Below, piece by piece: positions 40,701 to 55,700 of a DNA stretch of 64,000 bases. The position numbers and the translations under genes were made by a program. Origin of the DNA: Hymenopus coronatus. Its lineage: Eukaryota; Arthropoda; Insecta; Mantodea; Hymenopodidae. The first letter of the stretch is position 1; each line of letters opens with the position of its first letter. Location of the stretch: NCBI GenBank assembly GCA_030762935.1, contig CM060890.1, positions 66,466,765 to 66,530,764 on the forward strand, read 5' to 3'. Under the pieces are notes generated by a model. That model did not search any database. It was not told the DNA's origin and saw nothing but the letters and a program-made list of their open reading frames with translations.

Positions 40701-43700
40701 GTTTTTTGGAGGCAATATTAAGGTGTTGTCTGCTGGTGGTATTTCAAACTTCATAGCTCCGTGTGCGTTTTTCCTTATGTATATCCTTTCCCAAATTGCT
40801 AGTTCAGTTGTGGTTTTTACATGTTTAATAAGTTCAATGTCTGGTTTGATGTGTTGTGATGTCCCAACGTGATGTGATTCTGCAGATTTGTCTGTTTGTT
40901 TGAGTTTCAAGTTCCTGAGATGCTCCTTCAATCTTGTTTGAAGGTTTCTCTTAGTCTGTCCAATGTAAATTTTGGGGCAATCCTCACAGTTTATTTGGTA
41001 AATTCCAGATTTTGATTTGTTTGGTATGGTGTCTTAATGGATGGTTTAAAAGGTTCCTGAGGTTGTATTTGTTTTGAGATGCTAGATCTATATTATGATC
41101 TTGGAACAGCTTTTTGAAATTATAGTGCAACTGTGGGTGGAACGTAAATTTACTGTATTTTTGGTTTGGGTTGGCTCCTGTACTTAGTATGGTGATATCT
41201 TTTTGTTTCTTATACTTTTGTATTAGTTTGTCCATTAACTCTGTTTCGAAACCATTTTCTGTAGCAATTTTTTCTGGCTAAAATCAGCATGATCCCAAAG
41301 GCCATGAGTTCGATTCCTGTAATACAGTAAATGTTTTTTATTATTATTTTTTCATTCCAGACGAAGTACCACGATACGTGAACGATACCCGAATGCAGAA
41401 ACTATCTTTCACTTGAAAGCCAGTATCATAACCACTACACAAGAGAGGTACGCGTTTTTCATGTTATACTCTCGAATGGTTGATAAATTAGCCAGTGGCA
41501 TACTGGCACTTCAGAAACTTATAGCTGTTATTTCAACATTTCAATAAACAGGCCATAAGTCTCCTATCTCAAATTACTTATTTAAGTAATCTACATATTC
41601 TGAGAAAATATTTCGGTGTAGTCCATTAACACCCTGTATATATATTTTTTGTTTTTCATATGGCAGTCTTCATAATCAATCACTGATTTACCAGATTGTT
41701 CAGTATCATCACTGATATTCAATTTGTACTTGTGAATTTGTTTAAAATCATTGCTCAATATTGCGTCAATATTTTCTGTCTTTCTTTCTCTTTTTACTCT
41801 CCTCATATGTCTGCCCCCATGACTTACAAGCCAGTGCCAGGGACCATATGCCTGTTGATGAGCAGAGACTGTGGTTCTCAGAGTAGCCAGGATGGATGAC
41901 CAGCCTGATGCCTGGTATGAAAATGAGGAAGAGGGTCATATGAAACGATGCTGAAATGGATGAATTTGAAGCAATTGGTGAAATAAATAGTGAAACAAAA
42001 CGTAGAACCCAAGAAAATCCACCCAGATGCCACCCCGTCGACCATAAATCCCACATGCTATTCCCTGAGATTGAACCTGGGACTCCTTGGTAAAGGACAA
42101 ATGGTCTAACCACTTGGCTAGGCATCATCCCTTTAATGGATAATGAACTTAATTTCTGAGTTTGTGTAAGTTGTATGCAGTCATTTTTATGCCATATTCT
42201 AGAAACGGTTTATTGAATTTGTTATGAAACTTTGGGTGAAATGTGAATCTACTATACATTTCTGGTGAGATATCTTTGCTGTTAAGATAGGTGAGATTTA
42301 ACTTTTTTTTGTCTTCTGTCTTAATTTGGTCATTTGGTGTATGCTGAGACTATTCTGAGTGGCTGGCTACTTTCAAGAATATGTTAACATTCTCTGCTGT
42401 ATTCAACTTCTTAGAGTGGCACATTTACCATCTGTATTTCAAGCTGTGGAATATTGCATGTTGGAGTGACTATTTATTAAGGTATTTGTCCACATGGGTT
42501 TTCTGCATATCTTATGTTCAATTCTGTTATGGTGTTTTAAAATTGAGATCTAGAAAAGGTGAGATCTATTTCCAAGTAGAATTTTATTGCCCAGTCTTGT
42601 AACTGGAACATTTTAGGGCATCATCTAAAAGCTTCTTTTTTACAATGGTATACACTTAGCTCACCCTAACTTTAAACATGCATTGAAGTAATTTTGTTCA
42701 GTAAACAGTGGTAACAACAGTTTTCATATTGAAAGAACTAAAGTTTGCTGATGAAAGTTGTTTGATGTACAACTTTGTCAGTTTTACCAATTCTTCTATT
42801 TCTGTTTTTGGCAGTTTTAAACAATGTATTTGGCTAGTAGTAATGTTTGTGAAAAAGATATAACACCAAAAGAAACTAGGAATTATTTTGTTAGTATCTT
42901 GGAACAATTCTGTAGAGTTCTTTATGCTCAGGTTTTCAAAAGAGTTGAACTTGTTCACCAGCCAGCCCACTATTTTGCAAGCTAATGCAACAATAATATT
43001 TATAACTAATCTCATATTGTCCTGGTTGCTCAAATATTGTATTCTCCTTTCTGCAGTAAACTTACTACCCTAAAAACTGAAGTCAAATTAAACTGTCACC
43101 CACACATTCATAATTTCAATATGTGATTAACAGCTGATGTGACATATTTCCTGATTCACTCACAGTTAATAAAATTTGCTGCTAGCATGTTAGTTGAAAA
43201 ATATACCTTAATATATCTATTTAAATGGAAGTCAGATTTGTGGTGTACTCTTATATGACAGTATAGTGTTTAATTGTATGACATTAAAAAAATTTTTGGT
43301 GAGTTAACTAATACATACATTTGAATTTTCCTGGTTTCAGAACACAATGAAAATATGTAGAATTGGACACAGTAAAGGAATATGTCAACAAGAATGAAAT
43401 CATCTTATACATTAATAAAGACTTTATTTTAATTCATTTTCTCTTTCAAGATATTTCACAGAATAATTCTTGACATGCTTCTAATGAAGAATATGCTGAT
43501 ATCTCTAAGGATATTAAAATTGTTTAAAATCTTTTCATTCTTTCTATACTCATTAAGAAGTAACACATTCTACAAGTGGGACTCATTAAGCAACTAGTGA
43601 TGTAACACACAGCAATAATTGCTGAATTTATGTAAGGCATTAACAGTTTTGTCACTATCCTGTATACTTAGTGCAGGTCATAAAGTTAACAACCTGAGAG

Positions 43701-46700
43701 AGTAGTACCTAACTACCCTTAAATGTCATCTGGAACATAACTGAGCTCAGTTACCATAGGTTTCTGAAGAAATTCAAAACCACTTAAAACCACTTACCAG
43801 GGTAAACATCCTGCATTATGGGAACCAAACTGTGATATCGTCCACCAACGAAAACTTCACCAGCATCCAAACTTGTGATGTGTGCAAATTCTTCATCAAG
43901 ATATGTCATGCATTCTTCTTTAGTAGAGGCCTAGAGCATAAAAAACCAATAGTTTTAATCATTCTTTTACCATATATTTGCTTTTGAGGAGAAAAGTAAA
44001 ATCTGTAAAATGACATTCTGGTATCTAGTTTCCTATACCAGGATGTATTGCAAACTTTATCACATTTAATTTTTATAAGACATTATTTTACAGATGTAAC
44101 TTATATACTAATAAGCAAAATAAATAAATAAATGAAAATATTTTAAAGAAAGAAAAGAATAAATTAAATAGGATAAAACGAAATAAATTACAATGATATA
44201 TGTACAATAATATATATGTTTTCATATTATGCATACATATGTGTGTGTGTAAACACTAAATTCCATATACATTAAGTCAATTATTATTATTATTATTTAC
44301 TGGAATCCACTAACATAAAATAACTAATCTATATAACTATTTCTAAAATTAATCAAAACTAATAACCTACATTATTATATCCTAGAATTCACATTAGCAG
44401 CCATCACATAGTTTATTTATATCCTCTCAATACTAACGGTTCATTATAATGAATTATTAAAATCATTTAGCTCCAAATATTTATTTTAATATTCCCTTCA
44501 TCCCTCTCTCAACTATATAATTCATAAAATCTATTATTGCCACCAATTACTTTAACAATATGTATAAAAAAAGAAGAGTCATGATAAAGACCCTTGCAGA
44601 TCGTGCCACCTGCATCTGTGAACCGGATTCATCACAACAGGAGTTACATCATCTAGAACACGCCTTATGTGCAAATAATTATACAACACAAGAAGTCCGC
44701 AGAGCTTTACATCCACGCAAACCACAGCGCAACATCCAAGTACAAGGACTACCCAAAAGCAAAGACACTGCCTTCCTGCCATTTTTCAAGAATGTCACTG
44801 ACAGAATAGAATGCCTACTCAAGCACCATAATATTAAAAGAGTATTCAAGCCGACCAGACAGATAAATGCATTATTACGCTCCACCAAAGACCCCAGGGA
44901 CCCACTTACTTCGGCTGGCATCTATCAGATCCCCTGCTCTTGTGGTGCGGTATACATAGGTACTACATAACGTAGCGTCAATACCCAACTTACAGAACAC
45001 AAGAGATGTTGCCATCTACGTCATCCCAAGAAGTCCGCGGTCTCTAAACATGCACTTTGGGCAGAAGGGTAACACATAATTCAATATCATGAAACAGCTG
45101 TTCTCTCATCTAAGCCTTATTACCATGATAGATTACAACATGAAGCAATAGAAATTTATAAACATCCCAATAACTTTAATAGGAAAGTTAAAGACTGGTA
45201 TCAACATCAAACAGGCACAAACCCAACTAGATCATCCGAACCAATCAGGAATCAAACACACCGGAGTGGCTAACCCCCTCCCTCCACCACCCCCGCACAT
45301 GCAGCTCCAGCTGGACCAATCACATGAGAGCAGCCTGAGTATAAATACTGCCGCTATTTCAGCCAACGAGTCAGTTGCGACCAAACCTTCACCGAGAAGA
45401 CTTAGACCATGCCACTGCAGATGTTCACCACAGTCAACGAAACGTCTGGACCTGAAAACTCCAGCAGACCATGGCTTCTCAGCCTGAAAAATTCTTCTAG
45501 TTATATAGTTATAATTTGGACTCTGGCCGTGAAAGCTTATGACTACTGAATTAAATTATTTGTTTTCATGCACAGTTGCATTACATTAATGGTTACTAGT
45601 AATGATTAACTGTAACTATACTTCAATATGAATGATATCAAATCCATTTAATTTGTTTCACTAGGTGTGTAAATGCTTTGATTATTAGGGTGGTTTATAG
45701 TTATAAAATGCATTTGCACCTGCTTCCACATTCTGTACTTATACATAGTTTGTATAGATGAATTGACTTATATGGGAATTAAATATGAGCATATCATGAT
45801 GCAGATATAACAAACGAAAATACATAATTATTGTCAACTTAAGCATGGCCGAGGTTAAGCATATAATAACTGTTCATGTAGAACATAAGATACAATATGG
45901 TAATGAACTAATCACATTTTGAAAGGTGTTCTTGCTAAAGAAGAGAAACATTGTAGCCTAAATACATTTTGTTTTCTAATGACAAAATATGCAGATAATC
46001 TCATTGGTTAATTGAGCAAAGAAGAAAATTAATAGAAATGTTTCCTGCCAGATTGTGTATTAGATCTACAATGCCACTCACAATCTCTTGCAGAAAGATT
46101 ATTACTGCATAACAAGTTGAGTTTATTGGTTCCTGAAACAATGCAATCTGCATGTAATGAAGGCCATTCAGGCTCAATAACCATTAATGCAATAATTATT
46201 ATCTTCTTCACTTTGATAACCTTATTGAATAATTATTTACTTTGTTTTTATATATGTTAATTATTCTTTTTAAAGGTTTTTATCATTTTAAAGGTAGTGT
46301 AAGCTGAAAAACTCAATGCTGAGCTTTGAATACAGATCTCCCGCTTTTCTAGTGGTTGCTCTTAACCATTGAGCTTCCATGACAGCATTAAAATCCCCAA
46401 CTGACTTAAGTTTTTTCCCAGGCAAACCACCAAGTGTCTCACCAGAGGTAGAAGTGAATCTGGGTAAACCATACAGCAGTGACCTGACAACTCAAGCAGG
46501 ACTCTTGACAAGAGGACTACTGAACAACCTCAGTGGGGAGACAACTACTAGCTGCTGTCTACTAGCACTCCAGGTTAGTGCCAGAGAACATTGAGGCATC
46601 TCATAACCCTGCCTAGGTGTCACCGCTCAAACATACCCAATCTCCCAGGGTATCAGGTCATTACGCCGGCACCTTCTGGGAGGGGCTAAGATGTTCAGCC

Positions 46701-49700
46701 TGACTACTTCTAGTAACGTCAGAAGTAGCTAGATGCTCAGGGTCCATAGCACTTGCACTGGAGCAGCTGAAGAGGTCAGAAACACCCTCTACCGGGTGGG
46801 GAGGTGGAGATCAGTCAAGAGTACAATATCAGTCTAGCCTCAAGCAAGAAAATGGTGACTACCCAGGTCAACTTGTGTAATCACCATTCCCTTGGCTGAG
46901 TTTAGACAGGTATCATTTAAGTAGGCTCTGGACCCTCTGTGAGGCAGTCATATGATTTGCCACCCTCTACAGCAGGTCATCCAGCTTGTGTCGTCCCAGA
47001 TGTCAGCACTTCAGATTCATCACACGGCTATACAATGACAGTTGGCTTATACATTCCCCATCTCTATTTTAGCCTCAAGATCCTGATTAGGGTCCGATGG
47101 ATTCAGCAGCCTCATGGGTACTTCCTCCCTTGTGGCAACAATACCTAGGCAATGCATATTCCATTTAATGGTGTCATCCAGTCCACAACAAGATTCTATG
47201 ACCACTGCAGTACTTCAAATGTGCCTTCACCACCACCTCACTTCTTGCAGGCACAACGACATTGTCCATCAGATTGACGCTACAGATCCCAGAATGTTCC
47301 AGAGCATCAACTAGGTTTGGGTGAGTTGCACAAGATCATCCTGCTGATGATGACTCAGCATCTGAGGACATCAGTCCCAGTATCACATCACAGGGCTATA
47401 GTAGAGCCACTTCATCAATAAGCAAGGTGTCTCCTAATGTTACTACTAGTTGATAAGGCCAACTGAGTTTTTGTGTCAGCAAATATGGAACTCTCGAAAT
47501 ATTCAAAGAAACACTAAAATTAGAATCATTAAATCAAATGTACTCTCTTACTACTAAACAGTTGTGAAACATGGAGAATGACACAAGAAACAAATAAGTA
47601 GCACAAACTTTCATCAACTTGTGCCTAAGGTAAATATTGAGAATTTGGTAGCCAAAAACTATTAGCAATAACCAATACTGCATTATGGGGAAATTACAAA
47701 ACAGATATCAATTAATAAAGAAGTGAAAATAGATTGGTCACACTGAAAAAGGAACCCAAAAATATAATCAGACAGATATTGGAATGGAATCCACAGGAAG
47801 AAAGGAAAATTGGAAGACGAAAGGAAACTTGGAGAACAGTCGAAACAGAATTAAGAGCAATGAATAAATTATGGAAAGAAATGCAAGTGTTATCAAGGTA
47901 TTGAATTCAATGGCATCAATTTGTGGTGGCCCTATGTTTCACTTAGGAATTAAAGGAATTGGATTGATGGAACCCTTCACCACGTCAGATTAGACTATAG
48001 TCACAGCTGGTGATTATAATCACTAGGATCAGGCAGAGCTTTCCATATATCCAACCACCTATGATGAGACTGTCATCTACTCTTCTGCCTAAGGCACATA
48101 ACAGACTCGAGGGAATGGTGAAGACAGCCAGATATTCCCTCACCATGCTAGTCCTTAAGACATTTCCTACATGCTCATCGGCTTGGTGTGGACTATTCTC
48201 CATTAGATGTCCTGACTTGCCACATCCTCAACACCCCTTTTGTCATCTCTGGATTGGCTGTCTGTCCCAATCATATTATATAATCCTGGTCAAGGTAGTT
48301 GCAGCTTTTATCTTGGACACCTTTATTCTTACTGCAGCCATTAATGTCTCCTGGATAGTCTTAGAGTTGCTGAGCATTAGGCTCTGTCATATCTGAGTAT
48401 CATTGAAGAAATAAGTAGCTTCCTAGACACGTAACTATGCAGGAGGTTCAACAAGGCTTTGTTCACCAGCTGTTCAATTGCATGGTGAACTTCTTAATGG
48501 TCTCCAATGGCTGTGCAGCCTTGATTTGACTATAACAACTGCAGCAAAGTGGTTTCCAAACCAGCTCTCGAGAGCCTCTCAGATGTCTCTAGAAACCACC
48601 ACAATTGGAACTGCATTTAAAATATTTGTCTTTCATCGCTGTAGGCTTGCTATCAGCTGTGCAGGTTCCTCTTGACCATCAGCTGTGATGGCAGTGAATA
48701 GTTGACCTTCCACTGTATTTGGGTGGCTTAACACACACAGATATTGCCTCACATCCTGGCATCTTGATTTTGAAGTCCTTAAGATATCCATTCATTATAT
48801 TTACTTTCTCTTCACATACTATGTACATAGTGTATAGAGAAGGCATTGTATCACACCAAAAGGAGATTTCACCAGAAATGCATGTTTTGCGATCCCCTGA
48901 ATCCAAAAAAAGTATTCTGGAAAATGTCCATGTGTCTGTGACTGAGGGCTGCATAGCTCAAAAACAAAAAGTTTGTTAAATCCAAACTTGATATTTAAGT
49001 TCACTATCTTCCAAGGATGTGACATAAAAATTTTCAAGAAAATCCCCCTATCTGCAACTACCCTTTAAATGGAAAAAATTTTGAAAATTTTGATTTTCTC
49101 AAAAATGACTCTCATGATTTTGATTAAAATCTCTTATATTTAAATATTTACATGGAAAATAAAATGTATATTTTGAATTTTCTGAGAATAATCTCTTAAA
49201 ATAATCTCTTTTAATAATAATAAAAATAAAAACTAAATAACTTTTTTTTCCGTGGAGTTGACCGTTTTCAAGTTGTTCCTTGTTATAGGCTTCAGTTTTA
49301 AAATATTTTTCTCATACAGTAACTTGTCAACTCCTGGCCACATAAAGAAACAGATTTCAATCCCATAGCAACTGCATTTTAAAACATTTGACTGCCGGTT
49401 TAGCCTTAGTGTATCCCCGTATTTCCCTTCTACTTATAAGGAATTAAGTAATAAGACCATTTCTGCTAGTGTTTATCTCAATTAGAATGAAGTAGGTAGA
49501 AGAATAATTTGTTACAGAGATGTAAAGAAAGTCATGAGAATGGAGCATATATATTTTTATCATGGCATTCAGTTCCTTAGCATTTCTGTCAGCTCTTCCT
49601 TCCAGGGCACATACATGTTTCCCAAGGTCTGCCTGCCAGTTATTTCTCAACTTCTTTGTTGACTTCAAGGAAGTTGTGCATTACTGATTTCAGAATTCTG

Positions 49701-52700
49701 GAAAAGCAGATTGTAATGTGATACACTTGGAGTATCTACATTATGTATGTCATGAATACTGGATGACTAATTCATTTTATATATTATGTACACGGTTATC
49801 CACCAAAACATTTGATGCAGAGACTTCACTGCAAATATGATTTAAGGTTCTCTAAATCAAATAAAGAAATCTTTTGGAAAAAGGTCTCTCTATATGTGTG
49901 TGTGAACAGCAAATCTCAAAAACAAAGTCCATTAAATACCAAACTTATAGTATTTAAGTTCAGCACCTTTCAAGGATGAGACACAAAGATTTTCAAGAAA
50001 ATACTCCCAATCCCAAACTACCCTTTACATGGAAACTTTTTCAAAAATGTTACTTTCTCAAAAATGGATCTAACAATTTGATTAAAATACTGTATGTATA
50101 TGACATCTTCATCATAAATAGGTAACATGTATATCTGTATTTTCGGAATAGCCTCTGCTAGACAAAAATCTTACCGCACAAAGAAATAGGTCTTGTTAAA
50201 ATACTCAATCCATATCAGATATTTTTTGTGGACTTACCATTTCTGAGATATTCCTTGTTATTGGTTTCAATTTTAAATACTTATACTTTTCTCAGATGGG
50301 AAATAGTCATTCGTTCTATATCTCTCGTTTTATTCCAAGCCATACAAAAATAATCAAATTTAAATTATATTGCAGCTTTTAAAAGATTTTACTATAGCTT
50401 TAGCTGGTGTATTCCCTTCTAGCTATAAGGAAGCAAGTAATAAAGCCATTTCTGCTAATGTTTATCTTGTTATGATGTGTATACAAAAGAATAATCTTTT
50501 GTAAGAATAGTCTGTTTGCAGAAGAAGTGGAAAAAGTCATGTACCACATCAGATTTTTAAACATTCCTTTACACATTGAACTAAGGATGTATTGGAAATG
50601 AACCAGTGTTATAAGATTTGAGTAGTGCTTCAGCCTTCTGTATCCTTGTGCCTAAAATGAAATGTCTGATTAAAGCATTTCTGCAAATGTTTACCCTAAT
50701 TAACATGAAAATAAAGAACAATAGGCTTTTTTAAGAATAGTCTGCACAAGCCATGTAAAAATAAATAGCAGTGGCAAGAGAAAGTTATTTGAATGTAGCA
50801 CATCAGAAAGTTTTTAAAAATAAAATAAATTTTTTTGTTCAAGATTAACTTACCTGCTTGCATTTAAGCCTCATCTGGTACCGCCCAAAAGCATCAAAAT
50901 CCCTCTCCAATGCCTGAGAAAAGCTTAAACATTTTTGTTGTTCTTCTGGCCTTATTGTACACCAGACCAACATACCACTTTCTTCTTGGCCTGAAAGCAT
51001 AAAAACTGTAGTTACAAAAATGTTAATGCTGCTAGGCTCCCTTACATGATGTTTCATTAGTATTCACACTGGTCAGAGGAGTGTACTTTGTGGCAGTCTT
51101 TACTACCAGAATTTCTCTGTAAGGTGATTAATGAGTAAAAAATAGTCAGATGGCTGTTAAGGAACAGATTTGTTATGAAATAACTGTTGTTTTAAATCAC
51201 ATTATTCAACAAAGACAAGAAGGACAAAGCAGGTCAATAGGTCAACAATTGACTAGGGCAAGGGGGATATTCTGCATCAAAAGGAGCCATAGAAGCGCAA
51301 GGGTATTTAAAAGAACATTAGCAAACAGTATAGAGAGGGGCAGTATGTGTAGTGTACAAATGGAAGACCAAGATCACAGGAGAATATTGGGCATACAATA
51401 TAGAAAGAGGTGGGAGAAAAAGGATTCTAAGACAAGTTAGTATAAATAAGGCGAAGGAAAAGGGAAAGATAACATAAAAGTGATAACAGACTAGAGGCAA
51501 GAAAACTGAAAAAGGGAAAAGAATGTCAAAGAAAGGCTTAAGAAAAGTAAGAGTAGGTAACAAAGGAGTAAAATTTAACAAAATAGACAGAATACAGGAC
51601 AGAGAAAAAGAGAACCAGGCACAAAGGATAGGAGTGCATCTAAAATCAGCAAATCTTGTAGTGTTATGTCAAGCACAGCTGTTCAATAACAAGAAAGAAA
51701 AAAGGGCTGGCTCAAGTTTGGAGGGACGATTTGTATAAAATAAAATTCATTCATTCACAAATTTAACATAACTACAAGTTATTTGTCACCAGGCTTAAGA
51801 ATTTATAAACAGCTGGCTTCAAAATAACTACACTCAAACTATGATGTCAAGACAATAATCTGGTGAAGGCTGACTGCAAAGGCCAAAAGATTGTATGAGA
51901 GATGATATGTTTTGTAACCTGTGATATTACTACCTAAAGTGCAGTAACAGTTCAACTTTATTGTCTTTCATCCTGGTTTAGAAATTCTTATGCCTATGCA
52001 TTCTAAGTCACTCTAAATAATTATCGAGACTAATGTATGACCCTAGTACGCCATTTAAACTGAGAAATTACTTGGCCTACAATGTAAGGCTGTGGCACAC
52101 CATATCAGTGGTCATTCGTGGTCAGTAATTTAAGTACACTGTTCCCTTTGTCATCGTTTTTCTTAGTCTATAAAATTTAGACATTCCTTGTTATACGCGA
52201 TCTCACGTTACGCATTTTTGCTTATAGTGATTTAAAAAAACCGCTGATTTTAATACTATACAAATGACATAAATAGATGCATTTGTTTAAAACTCATTTT
52301 TTTATGTTTACCTTGAAATAGCACATATCACTATTACATTCTCTTTATGCGTTTTTTGTGTTATGTGATAATTTGATAATTCATGAGAACCAATTACTTG
52401 CATAATACGAGGGACACCTGTATACGTAAATTATTGTTAATTTTAGTAGTAGTACTAACCAGTTTACTGGAATGATAGCTCCAATATACGAGATTTCTTC
52501 GGAAATAGTTCATAAAGCTTTCGTGAAAATTTCATGAATATCCTCTCGAAGAGTACAAAGTATGGACATTTTTGAAGAGAGGATAATTTTTCTTGGCCCA
52601 TCGTAGACCTACAGTGAGATTTTACTCTTTAACGTGGAAAATGACTGTTCAACAGAAGCTGTAGTTGCTGGTACAGTAAGAATTAAGATAAGCTAATTTG

Positions 52701-55700
52701 TAAACTTCAGGCATAGCCCACACCAGATCTCTTTCATTCAGAATTTTCACTATTTCACCAACTGACTTTTCTTCAAAATCTTTATATTCAGAAGAGTACA
52801 CACCACTAAGTTCATTTTTCCGACGTACCGAATCAAAATTAGGTGTTGAACAATTTTGATCAGGAAAAGACCTGTAATTTTTTAATTTTGAGGAATCAAG
52901 GAGAGCAAAGAAATTAAAGCTTTCGTAGTCGGAAAACCTATTTTGTATTTGATAGAGCACATTATCTAAAATTTCATAGAATATCCTTCTGATCATAACT
53001 TCAGTAATTTCACTTGGTTCATTGTTCTGTGCTTGTTCATTTATCATTTCAGTAGAAATGCTTCACCAAATATTTTGGAACCCTTCTCTTAGCTCTTCTA
53101 AAGTATTTTAGCAATATGCAATATGCAATATCCACTTTTTTTTTTGTAGCTTATCATCCTTTAACCTGGTTGGTCATATTGGACAGTGAATGAAATTAGT
53201 GAGATGGTGCTCAAATGATCTCGGGGTCCATGGAGCTTAAAGTTATTCAACATTCGTCTTCTCAGGATAAGGGAAAACCCTGGAAAAACCTTATCCGGGC
53301 AACTCACCCTAAGTGAGATTCGAACTCGACCTTTTGAATGTGAAGCAGACACGCTACCACCACACTACCCAGGTATCTTGTAATATGTTGAAGAGAATGT
53401 TTGTATGAGCAAATTTGCTGAAAACATTTTGAGGAGGAAGACAGTATCTAACCATCAAAAACATGAAGAAAAACTTGTGCTTTAACCAATGTATCAGGTT
53501 CCCAATCAACATTGTTTTCTGGTTCTGCCATGAATTCAAGGAATAATATCAGTTTATCTCATTGCTCTTGTACAGTGTTGATAAGGTGTGAATTGAAGTT
53601 CCAGCATGTTGGAGCTGCTTTTGATAGCATTTTATTCATAAAAGCACGCAAAGTTTCCGTTCTTTTAGAGGAATGAGAAAAGAAATTAGAGAGTCCTGAC
53701 AAAGTTTGAAAAAAAATTCTGCACTTATCAACATACATAGCTGCCTGTTGCAGAACCAAATTCAGGATATGACAGTAACAGTAAACAAATATGGAAATGC
53801 TGCTTTTACTTTAGATTGCAGACCATCAAATTGACCAGACATTACGGCCGCACCATCATATGTCTGAGTGACAAGTTTCTTACAGATATTAAATTCTTTA
53901 GCTGTTGTAAGTATATGGTTGTAAAGTGTTGTAAAATGGGTCAGATCTGCCCATCAACTTCCCCTGATTTATCCACATAGCTTAAAATGGTAGAGAGTTG
54001 GGATTTGTTCACTATGTCTGAGCACACGTCTACAAGAATAGCCAAAAAACTAGTGGATGCAATCTTTTGTTATACAGTTAACCAAAAACACTCCTAACAG
54101 CTTCGATTAAATCATTCTGAACAGATGACGTGCCCCGGAAAACTGTAGCATTTTTTAAATGATCATCTAAAAGTTGATCATACGTACTGAGTAAATCCAA
54201 TATTTGTATATAATTACCACTATTAAAGGAACTTTCTAACTCGTCATGTCCTCTAAAAGCTCCTTCCCTAAGTGACAAACAACATCAATGAGTTTATTCA
54301 ACATTTCTCTGTTCTTTTTTACCATTTCATTATGCTTTGAAATTTGTAACGATTTCTGAGTATTTAGCTGCAGGTCTACTCACATATTGCCAACATTACT
54401 AAGAGTGAATATTCAAAATATGTGGGTTTTTGATTTTTCAACCTTACTTAATGAACTAGTTAGAGAAACTATATTATCGAATCCTTCTTGAGAGCATGTG
54501 GTACTGTTTTTGTCATTACTAAAGAGAAGACATGGCCAACAATAGAGTTTGTTTAATTTGGGGCAACCAGTTAACCATTTGTACCTAGAATAATTGCTAA
54601 TGCAGAAATGTCTGTTATACTCTCGTTTTCTGTCTTGACATCTTACAATCAAACCTGGTAGTTTGGGAGTGGGCCTGCCATTGTTTTTTATTTTAAGTTT
54701 TTCAGAAATTTAAAAATTCCGAAATCCAGTCTTTAACACATGTTTTACTGCACATTCACAAGAACCACTAGCTTCAGTGACACTTACATCGGTCATTTTC
54801 ACAAATATTTATAAGCAAAACAACATTAATACAGACTAAAAGCGATAGTCAATCACAATATTTAGTAGTGCAGTTCGACAGCTAACGGCTGGCATCTAAG
54901 CTTCCTTTCCCCTCACCTCTCTAACAGAGAAGCAGGACTGCATGGCTAACACTTCAACTTGTGATGGAGTAGATGCATGCGCACACCATTGCTGGCCTTG
55001 GCTAGCTAGTGGTGAATGTTGGGATTCTGGGAATTTGGTTATCGTTTTAACTTGCGGTGATGTAGATGTACGTGCACACCATTGCAAAAAAAGAGGAAAA
55101 TTTAACCACACAAACTTGCGATCATTTCATATTTAGTTGAAGTGACATACAAAACATTCGGATTAGCGTTGTTTTCAACCCTCTTGAGTTTAGTACACCG
55201 GCGGTGTATGCGGTATATAGGAGAATTCGCCACCATATATATATATATATATATATATAATTATCAATGAGAGACAAATATGGTACTTCACCGAATATGA
55301 AGTCCGCACACTTTGGACAAATACTTGAGAAAATAATCTACCACATAATCGAGACATTTATTTTGCCTTTAATTAAGTTTTAATGAGGAATTAAAGTTTC
55401 CTGAATTTCCTTGTTAAACTGCCCCTTCTTCTAAGCCTTGTGCTTCACTTTTTCATTCATTCATTTGCAGGATTGCCACATGTCTCAGAAAATTAGGATT
55501 GTCCCAGTTTTGAAAGCTGGAAAAAATGACCCAGCTGGGTTGGTAAATCCTGGATTTACAAGATATTGTATGGTACCCAATTCTCAGATCATGAAGCAAG
55601 AGGTTATGTTACATCAGTTTGAGTATGTCATAAGTGATGACACCATAGTGGCCTCCTAAGCAATGCTGGCATAAGCATGAATTTAATTATAAAGACCCCA

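Noticed and set aside
41766..42128. 120-codon minus-strand ORF
   Set aside because: It is the translation of the SINE B-related element and its tail.
48010..48396. 128-codon plus-strand ORF
   Set aside because: It is antisense to the gag-protease remnant, which carries recognisable motifs on the minus strand.
50845..51057. Gene start at the ATG 51057 upstream of the [12 protein letters not shown] exon
   Set aside because: The residues before the CAG acceptor ([19 protein letters not shown]) do not form a good signal peptide, and the exon at 59526-59604 supplies one with the correct phase.
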